Shown here: positions 26,592-38,800 of the stretch, piece by piece
How the letters are laid out: each line of letters begins with the position of its first letter
Position numbering within the stretch: position 1 is the stretch's first letter
Position numbers and translations under genes: made by a program
Assembly (NCBI RefSeq): GCF_964340395.1
Contig: NC_135563.1
Location: 15,836,651 to 15,900,650, forward strand
Direction: 5' to 3'
Length of the DNA stretch: 64,000 bases
DNA from: Glandiceps talaboti
Taxonomy: Eukaryota; Hemichordata; Enteropneusta; Spengelidae
Notes under the pieces: generated by a model
What the model was told of the DNA's origin: nothing
The model's input: the letters and a program-made list of their open reading frames with translations, nothing else
Database searches by the model: none

Positions 26592-27208
26592 ATGCACTGA
26601 TTACCAACACAAGAGGTATTTAAAAATATATCAACGTAATTAGGGAAAATACATGTAAATGCTGCTAGAACCGGAATGTGATAAAAACTTATAAAGACAA
26701 AATGTTCTTGGTCCAATAAAGTCAAAAACAGTTGATGTTTTGGGAATATCCCTTCCAAGAGCTGAATTCTCATACTGTTGAAAGTGTTGGACAGATAATA
26801 TAAATTTGAAAGGGCTGAAGAACAGTGAGCTCTTCCAATCATCGATTTCAACGATCAATGAAGTCAATGAAAGGTCAAGAAGGGGCTGAACCAGCAAGTG
26901 GGGATAAAGTATAATATGTATCTGGCATTTGTTTGCCATGAGATTGTGATTTTGGGGGTTGAAAAATTGATATATAAGCCTACAGCCCAGTGCAGTCACT
27001 TCCCTTGTGGTGTTTGTATGGATGAGAATATTTAGAAACATAAGTATATTATTTCGATAGTATACAGTCCTGTTTATACATATATACATGTATATAGATA
27101 GATATTAATGAGTTTAAAATGATATTTTCATTTACCCATTTTATTTTGTGTATGTATATTTTATATTTGTCTTTCTAACATGGTTTCTGGTCTCCTTGTG
27201 GGGTATGG

Positions 27209-27244
27209 CACTGTACAACATTTTACCCACAACTCTCTCTGATT
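27209..27244 (-). repeat. 36-bp inverted repeat, copy 1
   Basis: Its minus strand matches the plus strand of 27801-27836 at 33 of 36 positions. In both copies the same frame is open and reads SE-x-VVGK-x-LYS. Confidence 0.8.
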
Positions 27245-27800
27245 TGTAGTGTTGGACATCATCTCCTTGAAGTCTGACAAATCTCACCGGTGTATAGGGT
27301 TTTGTAAAAATATTTTTTTTTTCCATTTGGCAAGCGTAGAATTGCCACTGATGAGTTTCTGAATACCCATTTTCATCGGCTCTGGTATCAATGATTTATT
27401 GTAGAAGGAGTAGCAATATATTTTAGGAATTTGTCAGCAGATTTTCTTGAAAGACATGCAGAATATTTGCAACGAAACTAAGGAAAATATATGCACCTGT
27501 TATGACTTTGCCAAAGATATAGATTTATTTGAATAGGTATGACAAAAGAAATTTACATACTAAAACTCATCATACACACTGACTGCCCAAGTTATTTACA
27601 CTTTGACATTGAAAAGTGTTTTATTCACAGCACATGCTTAATTTAGTTGTTAGTACATTTCTGTACAAAATTTAGAACTTTATTTTTGATTCCTAAGCGT
27701 TCTTTTGCTACATATTAATTAAACTTAATTAATATGCTTAAAATGTTGAAAAGTATGGATTATTGAAGAAGTTATTAAATAAGGAACCTCCAAGCATACC

Positions 27801-27836
27801 AATCAGAGATAGTTGTGGGTAAGATATTGTACAGTG
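27801..27836 (+). repeat. 36-bp inverted repeat, copy 2
   Basis: Partner of 27209-27244. The plus frame here is open for about 60 codons (27775-27955) and ends at a TAG. Confidence 0.8.
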
Positions 27837-30451
27837 TATGGGCTAAAATATCCCCAAACTTGGTATCATGGCATAAAAATGTCAATAATAGAGAATTAGT
27901 ATCCCTCCGAGATCGTAGAATGTTAAAATGCTTCTACGTTATATTTCTTACATAGATGGAAAAGGGATGGTTAGATCTGTCATCACCATCTCGTGTTTCA
28001 CCAGAATCAGTGATACAACTCCCCCTACATAAAGATGAAACTTTCTGTAGCACTAAGTTAGAAACTGACTTGGAATAACCAAGATTAACATACACATTTG
28101 TGTGGTATCAGGAATGTATAAACAAACATAAATAATTTGTTTATACAGGATAACTGATGACAATAAGAACAAAAATCTTGTCAACTGTTATGTGTAAGGG
28201 ATGGAGTCCTTGTATTTCCTGGGATGTGATAACCCCTCCTGTAAATATCTATGAATCTGTAGGTTTAGCATAATGAAGTAGAAATATCGTCCTCATCGCT
28301 GTCAGCTATTTCAACACTTTAATATCGAGAATGTTTTATCTTAATAAGTTTTTAATATGTCCCTGTAGTTTAGAAATCAAATATTTGTGCTTTAGCACTC
28401 TTACAAATGCCTAAGATGTTAAACAAAGCAGGTAACAATACCCAAGAGGTCACTAGTAGGCCAGATTTGAAATGTGATCTAATCATACTAGAGAAAAGAG
28501 TATTTTGGATGGCATTTTGATTGAAAGTTATGAAACATACCTGGTCCTATACTCTGCTTTGTAGTTACAGTAGCATGCTGTCTTCTAGCTATAACAAAGA
28601 AATGCAATATGTGATCAACTGACCTTAGGTAAATAAAAGAATGCTTAGAAAAACACTGTCTAACACCCCTTTGGCGTGTGCATACTACATGTTTGTAGAA
28701 GATCACTGATAGCTTTTGCTTTGTAATTCATGCTGTTTTACACTCAATATAGCACACAGACATAAATCAGAGATATTCAGTGAGACGCCAGTGAATAGAA
28801 TGTACATCGTTGGTACACATCAATTCTCAGGCCTTTGGTATAGCATTAATTAATGAATTCATAATGTGAAGACATTACTTGTGCCTAAAGCTACAACTAG
28901 AGTATTCTCTGTCACAAATGATTAATGGGATATCTCTTCCTTTGGGGCAAACCTACACTTGTTAGTACTGGTAAACTTGCATGTCTAATTTTACAAAGAT
29001 CAAAGGAACAGTCATTGCAGGAAGGTACAAATAACATAGGTAGACCACAGACCCTAGGGTTTATGGCAAAACATTAAAGTTTTTTTGAGGACATTTACAC
29101 CAAGGATAGCATCAAATACAGGTTTGTACTTGTAACTGGGGGGAGGATATCAAATTATCTTTAACAGGAACATCACAATATATACTGAAAACACGAAAAT
29201 CACAAGAGAATATATTTGAAGAATTATATTAAGGAGTGTATAAATCAACTCTTTGTTTTTTGAGAAATACAAACTACTTCCTACATTGATGTGATTTTGA
29301 CAGCATTGAACACTGAAACATCACATCAATAAGACTCAAATACAATATGGAGAAGTTTCAAACACTTTAACAACAAGTTTTAGAGTGATTCAAATGCCAT
29401 TGACCTATTTTAAACTACCGGAGTACCAGCTCAGTGGAGCAAACCTAATTATTCTAGTGCCATGTTGAATTACCCCATCCTTGTGATTCCAGTCAATGTT
29501 TGTAGTAATGTGTTACTACTTGTCGACACCATTCAAGTCAATGTAATGCTCATATTTGACAGCCCTTCAGTTTCTCAGCAAATTTTCAAGCATCAAATGA
29601 ATCTCCTCCACCAGGGTTTTCTTAAATAATTTAGTGTAATGGTTTCGTAAATACAATTTTTCATTTAAATCTCAATTTTGGAGAAAAATTACAAAAGTTT
29701 AAGAAAAGCCTAACAAGTCTCCCATCTCCTTTCTCAAGTGTAACTCAGGACACTTTGATGTTTGTGTAAAGATGAACAAACTCTCCAACTGTACAGACTA
29801 GATATATCCATGAGAGATTGCCTGAAAGCCTACATATTCTCTGAGTAAGTATGCACACTGTGTTCATAGTATACATTTATGCCAAGGTATCATATACACC
29901 ATTCAGATATTGCTGAGTGCTTACAATGTCCTCAGGAATGCAATTTCTTTCCTGTAGAAATTTTGCTTACACTCTTTTCACTTCACAAACATACAGAGTA
30001 AGATACAGATAAGTCTCACATTTAAAATGTTCATGTTTATTGTGTATTTGTGTGATATATACATTGTACACTGTGGCAGAGCAGACTAAAGTTGTCTCTA
30101 CCAGTGACATTTATCTCAAATAACTATCATGGTTGTTTTTCAATAAAATGATAAGAAGTAAAATACAACCACCCAGTGTAGTACATCCCCGATGATGCTG
30201 ATGAGATGTCAGCAAAAGTTTGGGATTCTCAACTAATTTTTTGACTCTGAGAGTAGAAATTTTCATAACCAGTAAATAAAATACATTTCACAGAAATTGA
30301 AATCATCTCAACACAATACATGATAATACTATTCTTCTAGCCTAGCATCTGAAATGATCCTTTTAAAATGAAGAATTAGATACAATGTTTCAAATGTCAA
30401 AAAGATTAATACATTGTATCATTACTTGCTAAGCACTGTAAAAGACATGCC
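27837..30451. other. CpG-poor stretch downstream of RBM41
   Basis: No gene recognised. It may include RBM41 3' UTR. Open frames are short. Confidence 0.5.
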
Positions 30452-30457
30452 TTTATT
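30452..30457 (-). terminator. Candidate poly(A) signal of RBM41
   Basis: AATAAA on the minus strand, about 570 nt after the RBM41 stop codon. AT-rich DNA holds many such hexamers, so the true cleavage site could be elsewhere. The CpG-poor tract continues to about 28 kb, which would allow a longer 3' UTR. Confidence 0.3.
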
Positions 30458-31025
30458 CATTACATTTTATGTTCTTTGACCTTACTTGTAAAACCACAAG
30501 TTTTTATGTGGGGTAAGTATTACATTGGGTAGTGGTTTTAAATAGTGAATAAAATAAAGTTAATATATAATCTATGTAGGTTTTTTTTTTTTAGCAAATT
30601 GAGATTTAATAAGTTTTTCTTACATGTAGATACAATTTAATAAACATACTTTTTCATAACTTTTTAATACATCACATGGTATGATAGTAATCACCAGTTG
30701 AAAGTGCCAATTTCACTATAAATACCTGTGCCTTTGTTTTATATAGCACTCTGGCATATTGGGTGCATGCATTTGCCAGCTGACTGTCAGTATATATGTT
30801 TCACTTTAGAATCTTACAAAATTTACTGAATGACCTTTAGAGATGTGATGTATTTACCGTAACCATACCGCCTATGCCTTCTGGTACAACACCATGCATA
30901 ATCAAATAATGCTGGAAATCCACATAGACTGGGTTTTAGCTTAATCTGGCACACTTAAGTTGCTTACAGGTGCACCATATCAACTTTCCTTTCTTCCTCG
31001 TGGGATGTCTGTGCATCACACAGCT

Positions 31026-31117
31026 CTAACTGTGTCTCCCGTATTGTATTATGATAGGTTTACCCTTCATTTGATAGCCATTAAGTAAGCATAATGCCTT
31101 CTCAGCTGACACCGCAC
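31026..31117 (-). CDS. RBM41: RBM41 terminal coding exon (end of RRM and stop)
   Basis: Last coding exon of RBM41. It is preceded on the minus strand by acceptor TGATCCTGTAG and begins with the two bases (GT) that complete the Ser codon left open by the exon at 48527-48674. It then reads 29 codons to a TAG at 31026-31028. The peptide gives RRM helix 2 (AEKALCLLNGY) and beta4 (GKPIIIQYG), matching the family pattern of helix 2, NGY, GK, then a hydrophobic strand and FG or YG. The protein stops four residues after the YG (RHS end), so the tail is much shorter than that of vertebrate RBM41, which carries roughly 25-30 further residues. The exon is too short for an ORF-length filter; I found it from the NGY..GKP motif. 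Identity follows from motif order, phase agreement and strand agreement with the upstream exon. Confidence 0.92.
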
Positions 31118-31480
31118 CTACAGGATCACAAAGAATATGTTAGGTCTGTAGGCTTTTCTACGTGACATGTAACACTAAAAGATTTGAATACTGTCATTTT
31201 ATACTATTTTAGTTTCTTGAATGAACACAACGCAAAACATGAGAGCAGCTGAAATGCAAGCAGATATCTGATCTACTGCTAGTATGTGGGAGTAAAAGAA
31301 TGTCAGCAACTTTTTTCAACTTGTTAAGCTGACATGATACCATGATTAGGATCATAATTCTCTATTCTCTGACTTATCGTACCACAATGCTTCTATGAAG
31401 AATGTGACAGAACCCATGATGGTGAGTGCAACTGTTGCATACTAGGGTGATTTGCATGAGTGCTTACATGTTCTCTGTAG

Positions 31481-31531
31481 CTGTACTTTCATGAGTGTAT
31501 TGAATGGAAGTGCAGCAGAAAACACTGCAAG
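31481..31531 (+). other. Unassigned plus-strand exon candidate, Cys-rich
   Basis: A good acceptor (TTACATGTTCTCTGTAG) precedes 51 nt of open frame ending at AAG|GTGAGT. Both ends are in phase 0, giving LYFHECIEWKCSRKHCK, with three cysteines spaced C-x4-C-x4-C. It lies inside the last RBM41 intron on the opposite strand. I do not recognise the family and found no neighbouring exon to join it to. It may be chance. Confidence 0.2.
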
Positions 31532-32241
31532 GTGAGTGCAAACAACCCTTAGTACCAACACTGGAACTAAAAGTCATGGGGGTCTGTTATTATTAGATAT
31601 GTTTACCCAAAGCAGCAAATTCTGAAAAAAATCATACACTGTGACCACATGATTTTTTGTACAAGAAATGACTGCTTATTTGCATATCATCTGCATACAT
31701 GTATAAAATAATGTTTTCAGTACTGCACTGTAGTGAAATTACCACTAGTATGTACATACACCTAATGTAAATTATATGTAATATTTGACAAATTTATCCA
31801 TACAAGCATGCTGCTCTACCCCTTTTTAACATTTTAAGCATTTTGTCTTTCCCCCTGCAACAACACCATTTAGTCATCAGGCACTCTGGTCCTTTATCAC
31901 AACAAATTCCCTCATCTAACAGCATACAATGCAGCAGAAGCAAATATGATGTACTAAAACCTTGCCTAGCAGTTTTGTATGGCTCAGGAATAATGTTATG
32001 TGGACTATTATGATGAAGACTTCACCAATATTTTGAAGTCACGCATGTGTGAACAATGTGAATTTACATCCTGGATTAGACCAGTGGAATCAGGTTGCAA
32101 GCTAAGATTTTTCCGACCATTTTAGTGCAGTACAAAGTGTAACTTTCTTGTAATCATAATGTAATGTTGAATATTTAAGATAAAATTTTTAATTAATAAT
32201 AAAATTAACAATGGTCAAATTTATTTGCGACTTCAACTACA

Positions 32242-32312
32242 TCAGCTGGGCAGGACATTATTACAATTATAATTGATAGAAGTGCAAGGGGATATACACA
32301 ATTACTGACAAT
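32242..32312 (+). repeat. Dispersed repeat, copy 1
   Basis: The segment around CTGGGCAGGACA ... AAGGGGATATA recurs at 32698-32771 with roughly 70 percent identity by eye. Confidence 0.6.
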
Positions 32313-32697
32313 ATAATGACAAATGGTATAATATCATATTGCTTCCTTCCTCAGTACCCTTCAACTCTTCAAAACATTTCCTGTTGAACATGAGCAACAA
32401 AAGTCTCAAAACCTTGTGGGCAAGATGGAGTCATATTTGCAACAGAAACCTGAAGCTCATACTTTTCACCCCATGAGATTGACATTCTATACTTTATTTC
32501 ATATGACTGCAGTTTTCTATATACAATTTTCTATTGCAAGGATTTATGGTTCATACATGTCTTGGTCAATCTTTATGATTTTAAAAACAAGGAGTATTGG
32601 AAAAGTCAAAATAATATATTTTTATAAACAATATCTCAACTTTTGCAAAAATGGATATCACACCCTAGGAGCTTTAGATAGTTGCATGTGTGTGGCA

Positions 32698-32771
32698 TCA
32701 TCTGGGCAGGACAACATCACAGCTTTAATTGCTAGAAATACAAGGGGATATAAATATTTATTCACAATAAA
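32698..32771 (+). repeat. Dispersed repeat, copy 2
   Basis: Partner of 32242-32312 on the same strand. It lies within a 125-codon plus frame that I do not regard as a gene. Confidence 0.6.
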
Positions 32772-32970
32772 CACAAATTTATGGTTATCCTAAAAAGTTG
32801 ATTTATGCAGTCAAACTTGAAATTACAGTAAAAGAATCTAGTGAGTTGTTATTGATCCCTGTTATCATTAATTAAACATGAATTTTGAGCCATTCCTATA
32901 TTCATCAATTATTCAAAATGAAAGCAATCATTTATTTACGCATTGGAATGATGGTGGAAGTGACAGTGGC

Positions 32971-33129
32971 AAATGTAGGATGCTGTCCTGTGTTCAATGA
33001 TGATACTTTAATAACATAGATTTTTGTAAAAAGTGTTGCATCTATATGTACAAATGTAGGATGCTGTCCTGTGTTCCATGATGATACTTAATATACATTT
33101 TTGTAAAAAGTGTTGCATCTATATGTACA
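32971..33129 (+). repeat. Tandem duplication, 81-bp unit x2
   Basis: Copies at 32971-33051 and 33052-33129 start AAATGTAGGATGCTGTCCTG and share TTTTTGTAAAAAGTGTTGCA. They differ by one substitution and a small indel region. Confidence 0.95.
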
Positions 33130-35288
33130 CTTACATTGATGTGGGTAAGAAATACCTTTGTTTGAGTATAATTATGTTTGGGTAGAGTTAAAAGTCCTTG
33201 GTGTCTTTGTTTCAGTTCCATGGTTATTCACATACATGTGTGCTACTGAAGGCTGTCTACTTACTGGATCTTCCACTCTGGCACACTTGTTCTCTATGAA
33301 GTATGCTCTAAAAGCAATTTCAACCCGGCAACCATACAACAAATTCAGTTTTAACCATACCCCAAAAGCTGTTATTAGATTGCCCATATATAGAAATTTA
33401 CATAATAATTGTATTATATGTTAAATATACATATTACACTACACTTGTTCATAAACTCCTGTGTTCTTTGGATTCTTTGCATGTGTACACTTACTCTTGT
33501 AATCACTCCCATTGTGACCAATTAGGTTAGATGGGCATTTTCAAAACTCAATAAGTTTGAAATTGCTACCAGGACAAGCTGGATAGAGAATGAATGTATA
33601 GTGGAGTCACAGATCCAGCAAGTACACAGGCTTCTGCTATTTTCAGAACTAGCATACCAATATGTTGGAACATGTGTGTGTGTGCACGCGTGCATGCTGG
33701 ATGTGAATTTTAAGGGATCATATCAAATTTAATTGGTCACATGAATGAAAGGACATTTATACAAAGTTTAGATGTCTGAAATAAATCAGAAACATACACT
33801 TTGACAGCAAATCATACGCTTCCTTGTAATGTTCTATAGTGGTGATATTCTCTATTCGACTGTAGCTTTTCAATTTTAACTCTATATTAACAAAGATCTA
33901 CATATTTGCAAAAGAATCAAGTGGCAAGGACATTATTTAGAAAATATCATGGCATGTGAACTAATTCAATAAAACACTTGCTCGCTTACTTTTCAGCTGA
34001 GTTGCTGCAATCAAGTTTCCATATTGAAAGAAGCAAGTCATTTCATTTCAATTGTTCACATTCAATATTAATGTTCCCCCAAAGCTTTTTACAAATACTA
34101 AAAATGAGCTACTTGACTGTTGTACAATATTGATTTTGCGAGTGTTATCACTCTGTATTGATCTCCTAGTACATATATATAGTCTTCTCAAAGTAGAAGA
34201 TCCAACAGTAATGCAGTATGAATGTGTTTTGTCTCATGTCTCTAGGGATCTTGCAAACATAAATCTAAAGTGAAAGGGGCTTGTGCTTGAAGGGTTACAC
34301 AGGTTCAATGACATTATACAGTATATTGAAATGAGCTCTCTGTAGGGTGCACAGTGTACAGTCCAATTATACATTTGTCAATCAAAGTCATACCTACCAT
34401 ATATAGTTTACAAAATTTAGCACCAGCTGTGGATCATGGGTGTTAATTATAAAAAGGTAGGGATATATCGTTTTATAGGTTCACATGATTTACTTTCAGT
34501 CACTGGAATGAATTAAATTATTTTTTATCCCATTTAATTTAGGTATGAAGAGCTTACTGCAAACTTTCTGACAATGTTTTAGCACAGTTGATGTACAACT
34601 TAAATAGAGAATTACGCCACCCAATACCTATCTCTTAAGTGACAAGACATCAAACAGATTTCTTGCATGATTATTTGACAATGATTATGGTGTTTTATTT
34701 ACGCGAAACTTTGAATGACAGATAATTCTGATGCAATTTCCAAATACAAGAAGTATTCAAGATTAGCCCATTTCCTTGTCAATGATCATTCGACTCACCT
34801 GTATTTGCATATTAACATGTACTAAGTCAGGAATATCCCTCGACTAGGATAGTTATCCCAATTTGGTATCGGAGATAAATGACCTTGAGCACACTGGCAT
34901 ACATAACTATGACATTTCACATATGGAAACAAGTAATACATACTATGCTTTCTACTCTCGATGACCTTCAAAAAAGCCAGGGGTCAGACATATGTTGTCA
35001 AGCACAATTTTTCAGTACACGTAATTGCCGAGTATTATGTCTGAAGTAATTTTATCTAATTATCCTGATCAGAATATATATTGAAAATACATTGTATGTT
35101 TTTCTTTCAGATTGGGTGATATTCCTGATGCAAAGTTTAATGTTTATCTTGATTGATCTACATTGTATTGTGTTGATGAATAAAAATTATTAGAGTGTTC
35201 TATTTGCTGTCATGATTAACAGAATACCACACAATTATTATATTTTATCTTTTACAGAAATAATTTATTCTAATGTGAGCCTAGATTC
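33130..35288. other. RBM41 intronic stretch, no exon seen
   Basis: Nothing recognised. Both strands around 33160-33420 carry overlapping frames with no family resemblance. Confidence 0.5.
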
Positions 35289-35304
35289 CTCTCTCTCTCT
35301 CTCT
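35289..35304 (+). repeat. (TC)n tract
   Basis: Eight TC units. Confidence 0.9.
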
Positions 35305-35707
35305 GATTGGTCACCCTATTTTCAGCAGGTGAATCCTCACCTTGAATTTTTGATTATTCAAATAAGCATTTATAAGGCGAGACAACCCCTATCCGAGACA
35401 CTTCCAGAATGGGCACCTTGCTGTAGGTAGCATCACTCAACTGTCACTAGATTCAACCAACATGCCAAGAGTTCAATTAGTTATAATTCATTATATTTCT
35501 TACTTTAATTAGTCCTAGTACTCCTACTTAATGAATTTTTGTCATGTTTGCCTTATCATGCATCTACTTTGAGCTGTGTAAACTTTTGTATGCTTTTCCT
35601 TTTTGCATACTTATTGTAGGTTAGTTTCCTATTGTTTACATGTTGCGTGAATAAAGTCTATTATAAATAATTATTACCTAAAACTCAAAATTTTTGAGAT
35701 AAGTTGC

Positions 35708-35835
35708 TTTTTATTTATTGTGGCAATCAAGCAAAGTTTTTCATATTATATATTATGGAATAAACAGGTATTTTTTTATTTATTATGACGACCAAGCAAA
35801 GTTTATCATATTATATATTATGGAATAAACAAGTA
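35708..35835 (+). repeat. Tandem duplication, 65-bp unit x2
   Basis: Both copies run from a T-rich TTTATTTATT start through AGCAAAGTTT and ATTATATATTATGGAATAAAC. They differ by a few substitutions. Confidence 0.92.
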
Positions 35836-38800
35836 ATAAAAGTAATGTTACTGTAGTATTATCTTCTGAATATTTTATCCATGAAATGGTTTCTACAGAC
35901 TTTGAATCATCATTTCTTCAAAACTGTAAGTACGCTCTTGATGAAAACAAGCTAAACCTAATAAATTAGTTGTTGTCATCATTATAAGTTTTTCAAAAAT
36001 TTGTTGAAAATTGTGAACTCGACGCACAAATACGTTACATACAAGTCAAAAATAATAACAAAATAATTTTACAATATTCTCATAAATTTACCTGCTCTGA
36101 ATAAGCTTCATACTTACAATTCCAACTAAATATTTAAAGTAAAGAAAATACTATCCTGATATTTTTGACACATAATCACCCTACACATATCACATATTCT
36201 TGTTTGTCATTGGCAATGTGCTTATAGGTTCATTCATCACTTCATAAAGGTTTGAACAAAAATCTAAACTAATCACTCGGCGAAACATTAGACGGTACTG
36301 ATGGATGCAGAGATGACAAACCAATGTCCTTAAACAAAGTGAACACTTATAATCATAACATTATTAGTGAATAACCTGTGAATGTTAATGGGTGAAGGAA
36401 AGATTCTTACCATTAGAAAATGCTTCAACTTGACAAGGACTATAAAAACTGATTTAAATTAAACTGCACTAAATTTGTTTCTTACAGACAAGATGTATAG
36501 GGAAAATAGCATTTGTTTGATGATCGCTTGAAGTTATTAAACAATGTGACAACAGCACAATTACAAACCCCTCAAGAAATTATTGTTAATTTAGTAAATT
36601 TGCTCATACAAAGTGCCTTTCAAATTGTCAATTTATTGACATACCCTGTAATCAAAAGTCAGATGAAATCATTCCATGCTTTGTCAAGTCTTAGTAATGA
36701 ATACTCTTGGAATTCTTAATAAGATAGAATATACAGCTGTCATATGCCTTGATGGCTTGAAATGTGTAATTTCCAAACTCAGAGCAGCAGGATACTTTGT
36801 AAGTATTCACAAACTCAAGAGTGGACATGATTTTCCTCTCACCATGTTCAGTCAAGTGTATATGTCTACTTGAATTTGATACTTGCAGCAGGGAATTGTT
36901 TATTGGTAGACATACCTCCCTAGACACTTTATCTGTCATGATCTGGTTCAATACAGTTAGCTAGAAATAACTCATCACATTGCTGAGTTGTTTAGAAGTT
37001 TACCACGCTTCTGTTCAAAAGATATCTATTAAATTGAAAGATGATGACAAACTCTTGTGTGGTCTACATATCATGTCTTGCTGTTTAAGAAAGATTCTGA
37101 TGACAAGCAGCTGCTGATTAGACAAATAATAAACACTGAATTAAGACAGTTGACCGCTGATGGGCTCTAAATCAAATGATATCACAAATCAATGCAATAA
37201 ATGCTTCATAGGCAGAGGTCCTAGGTATCCTATTTTGTTATATTATTGGTCTCAAGGGATTCAAAGATGGGAATTATGCAATGATGTTACCTGTATTAAT
37301 ATGCAAAATTATGGTACTCCTGCAATGCTATTTAGGGTTAGCATTCTCAGTTAATTTCAATCCAGAGAATTAGTTTTGAGATATTGATTATACAAACAGA
37401 GATGTTATGGAATCTATTAAAAATGCCATTGTTATGCTAATATTTCACACAATACTGCTCTACAGGAATAAAAACTGAAATAACATATGAGATATTCTTC
37501 ATACACATGTCTAGACAGTGGACAGTTTCTGCAGGGAGAGTCTTTTTGAATATTTCAACAAGACCATCAGGGCAGTATCAGCCTGTAAAATAGTTCATAC
37601 ATACATGAGTGTCTGTGTAATTTTTTTTTGCTACTGTATAAAGAAATGCCAGTGTCTTTGTCGAGACTGATACAAAGAAACATTCACTTCTTTGGCAAGG
37701 AAAGCTGCAAGCGTGATTCTTACAGTCGCTTTTCAAGAAAGTTGCTGTCACTTCATGGTTTGTATGCTTGTTTGTCTATATTGACGCCTTGCAAACCTGT
37801 CACCATTGTTCACCATTTAAATCTTGTCTCCATTTTGATTGTTAAGCCAGTGCACAAAGAAAAAATACACAAAAGTGACATAATTTAATTTATAGATTGA
37901 ATCAGACATTCAAATTTTCATTTCCGATAGTGTATTTTTAGAAGGACGTGTATAATGTTACCGTAGAATGTTAATGGAAATGTACAATACTAATGGCTAG
38001 CAAGCCTTTAGATACTCTTTGTACTGTAAAATTCTTCTTAATCAATCAAACACTATGTTGTTACAGGTGCAATTTCAGGAGGGTCAATGTTTCCTAGAAA
38101 TATGAATACATAACCAGAAATATGAATGCTTAAACAACTGTATATTAACACCAGAAAATAACAATTTTATACAAGGGAGCCACACACAATATCAATATCA
38201 TGTGTATCTGGTAGAAGATGACAAAAATATCGAAAAGCAATGATATCTGATATTTTTAGGAATTGTTAACTGTATGTTCAAAGAGATTTGTTTAACAGAT
38301 GGATGCTAAAAGTTGGTGACATTTTGATATTTATAAATGGTAAAATGTTGAATTGATAACTTCTAATGGCATTGAAGGGCTAATTTATTCATAAGCTTTA
38401 CAGGGCCATAATTCAAAACGTATTCTCCATTGGTTATATATGCAAAGTTGAGCTATATGTATGGCAATAATGCATACTAATAAAGGCAAACCGCTCTTGA
38501 TCATTAATGCCAACAAATTCATAATGCCTGCCCTCGTTCAAATATGTGTCAATGCACTAACATTTGAAAATTCTACACAGTACTAATGTTCATCTGACCT
38601 ACATTTCATTAATCATATCAAATAATGATTTTGCTCGATCCAGACACAGCCTATTCTTCTATCCCCTTGTACCTATACATAATTTTATGTTACCAAATAA
38701 ATTTATTTCATTACACGACTCTGCTTGTTTGGTGTTTTAATTATATATTCATGTTTTTTGAGACTGCTAGACAACAGCTGGCTGACTAGAAAAGACTATG

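Noticed and set aside
26444-27089. Two overlapping minus-strand frames of 135 and 149 codons
   Set aside because: They overlap in different frames, match no family, and include the 34-bp tandem duplication. Kept only as context for the inverted coding-like repeat.
32416-32793. 125-codon plus frame
   Set aside because: It overlaps a dispersed repeat copy, has biased composition and no recognisable domain.
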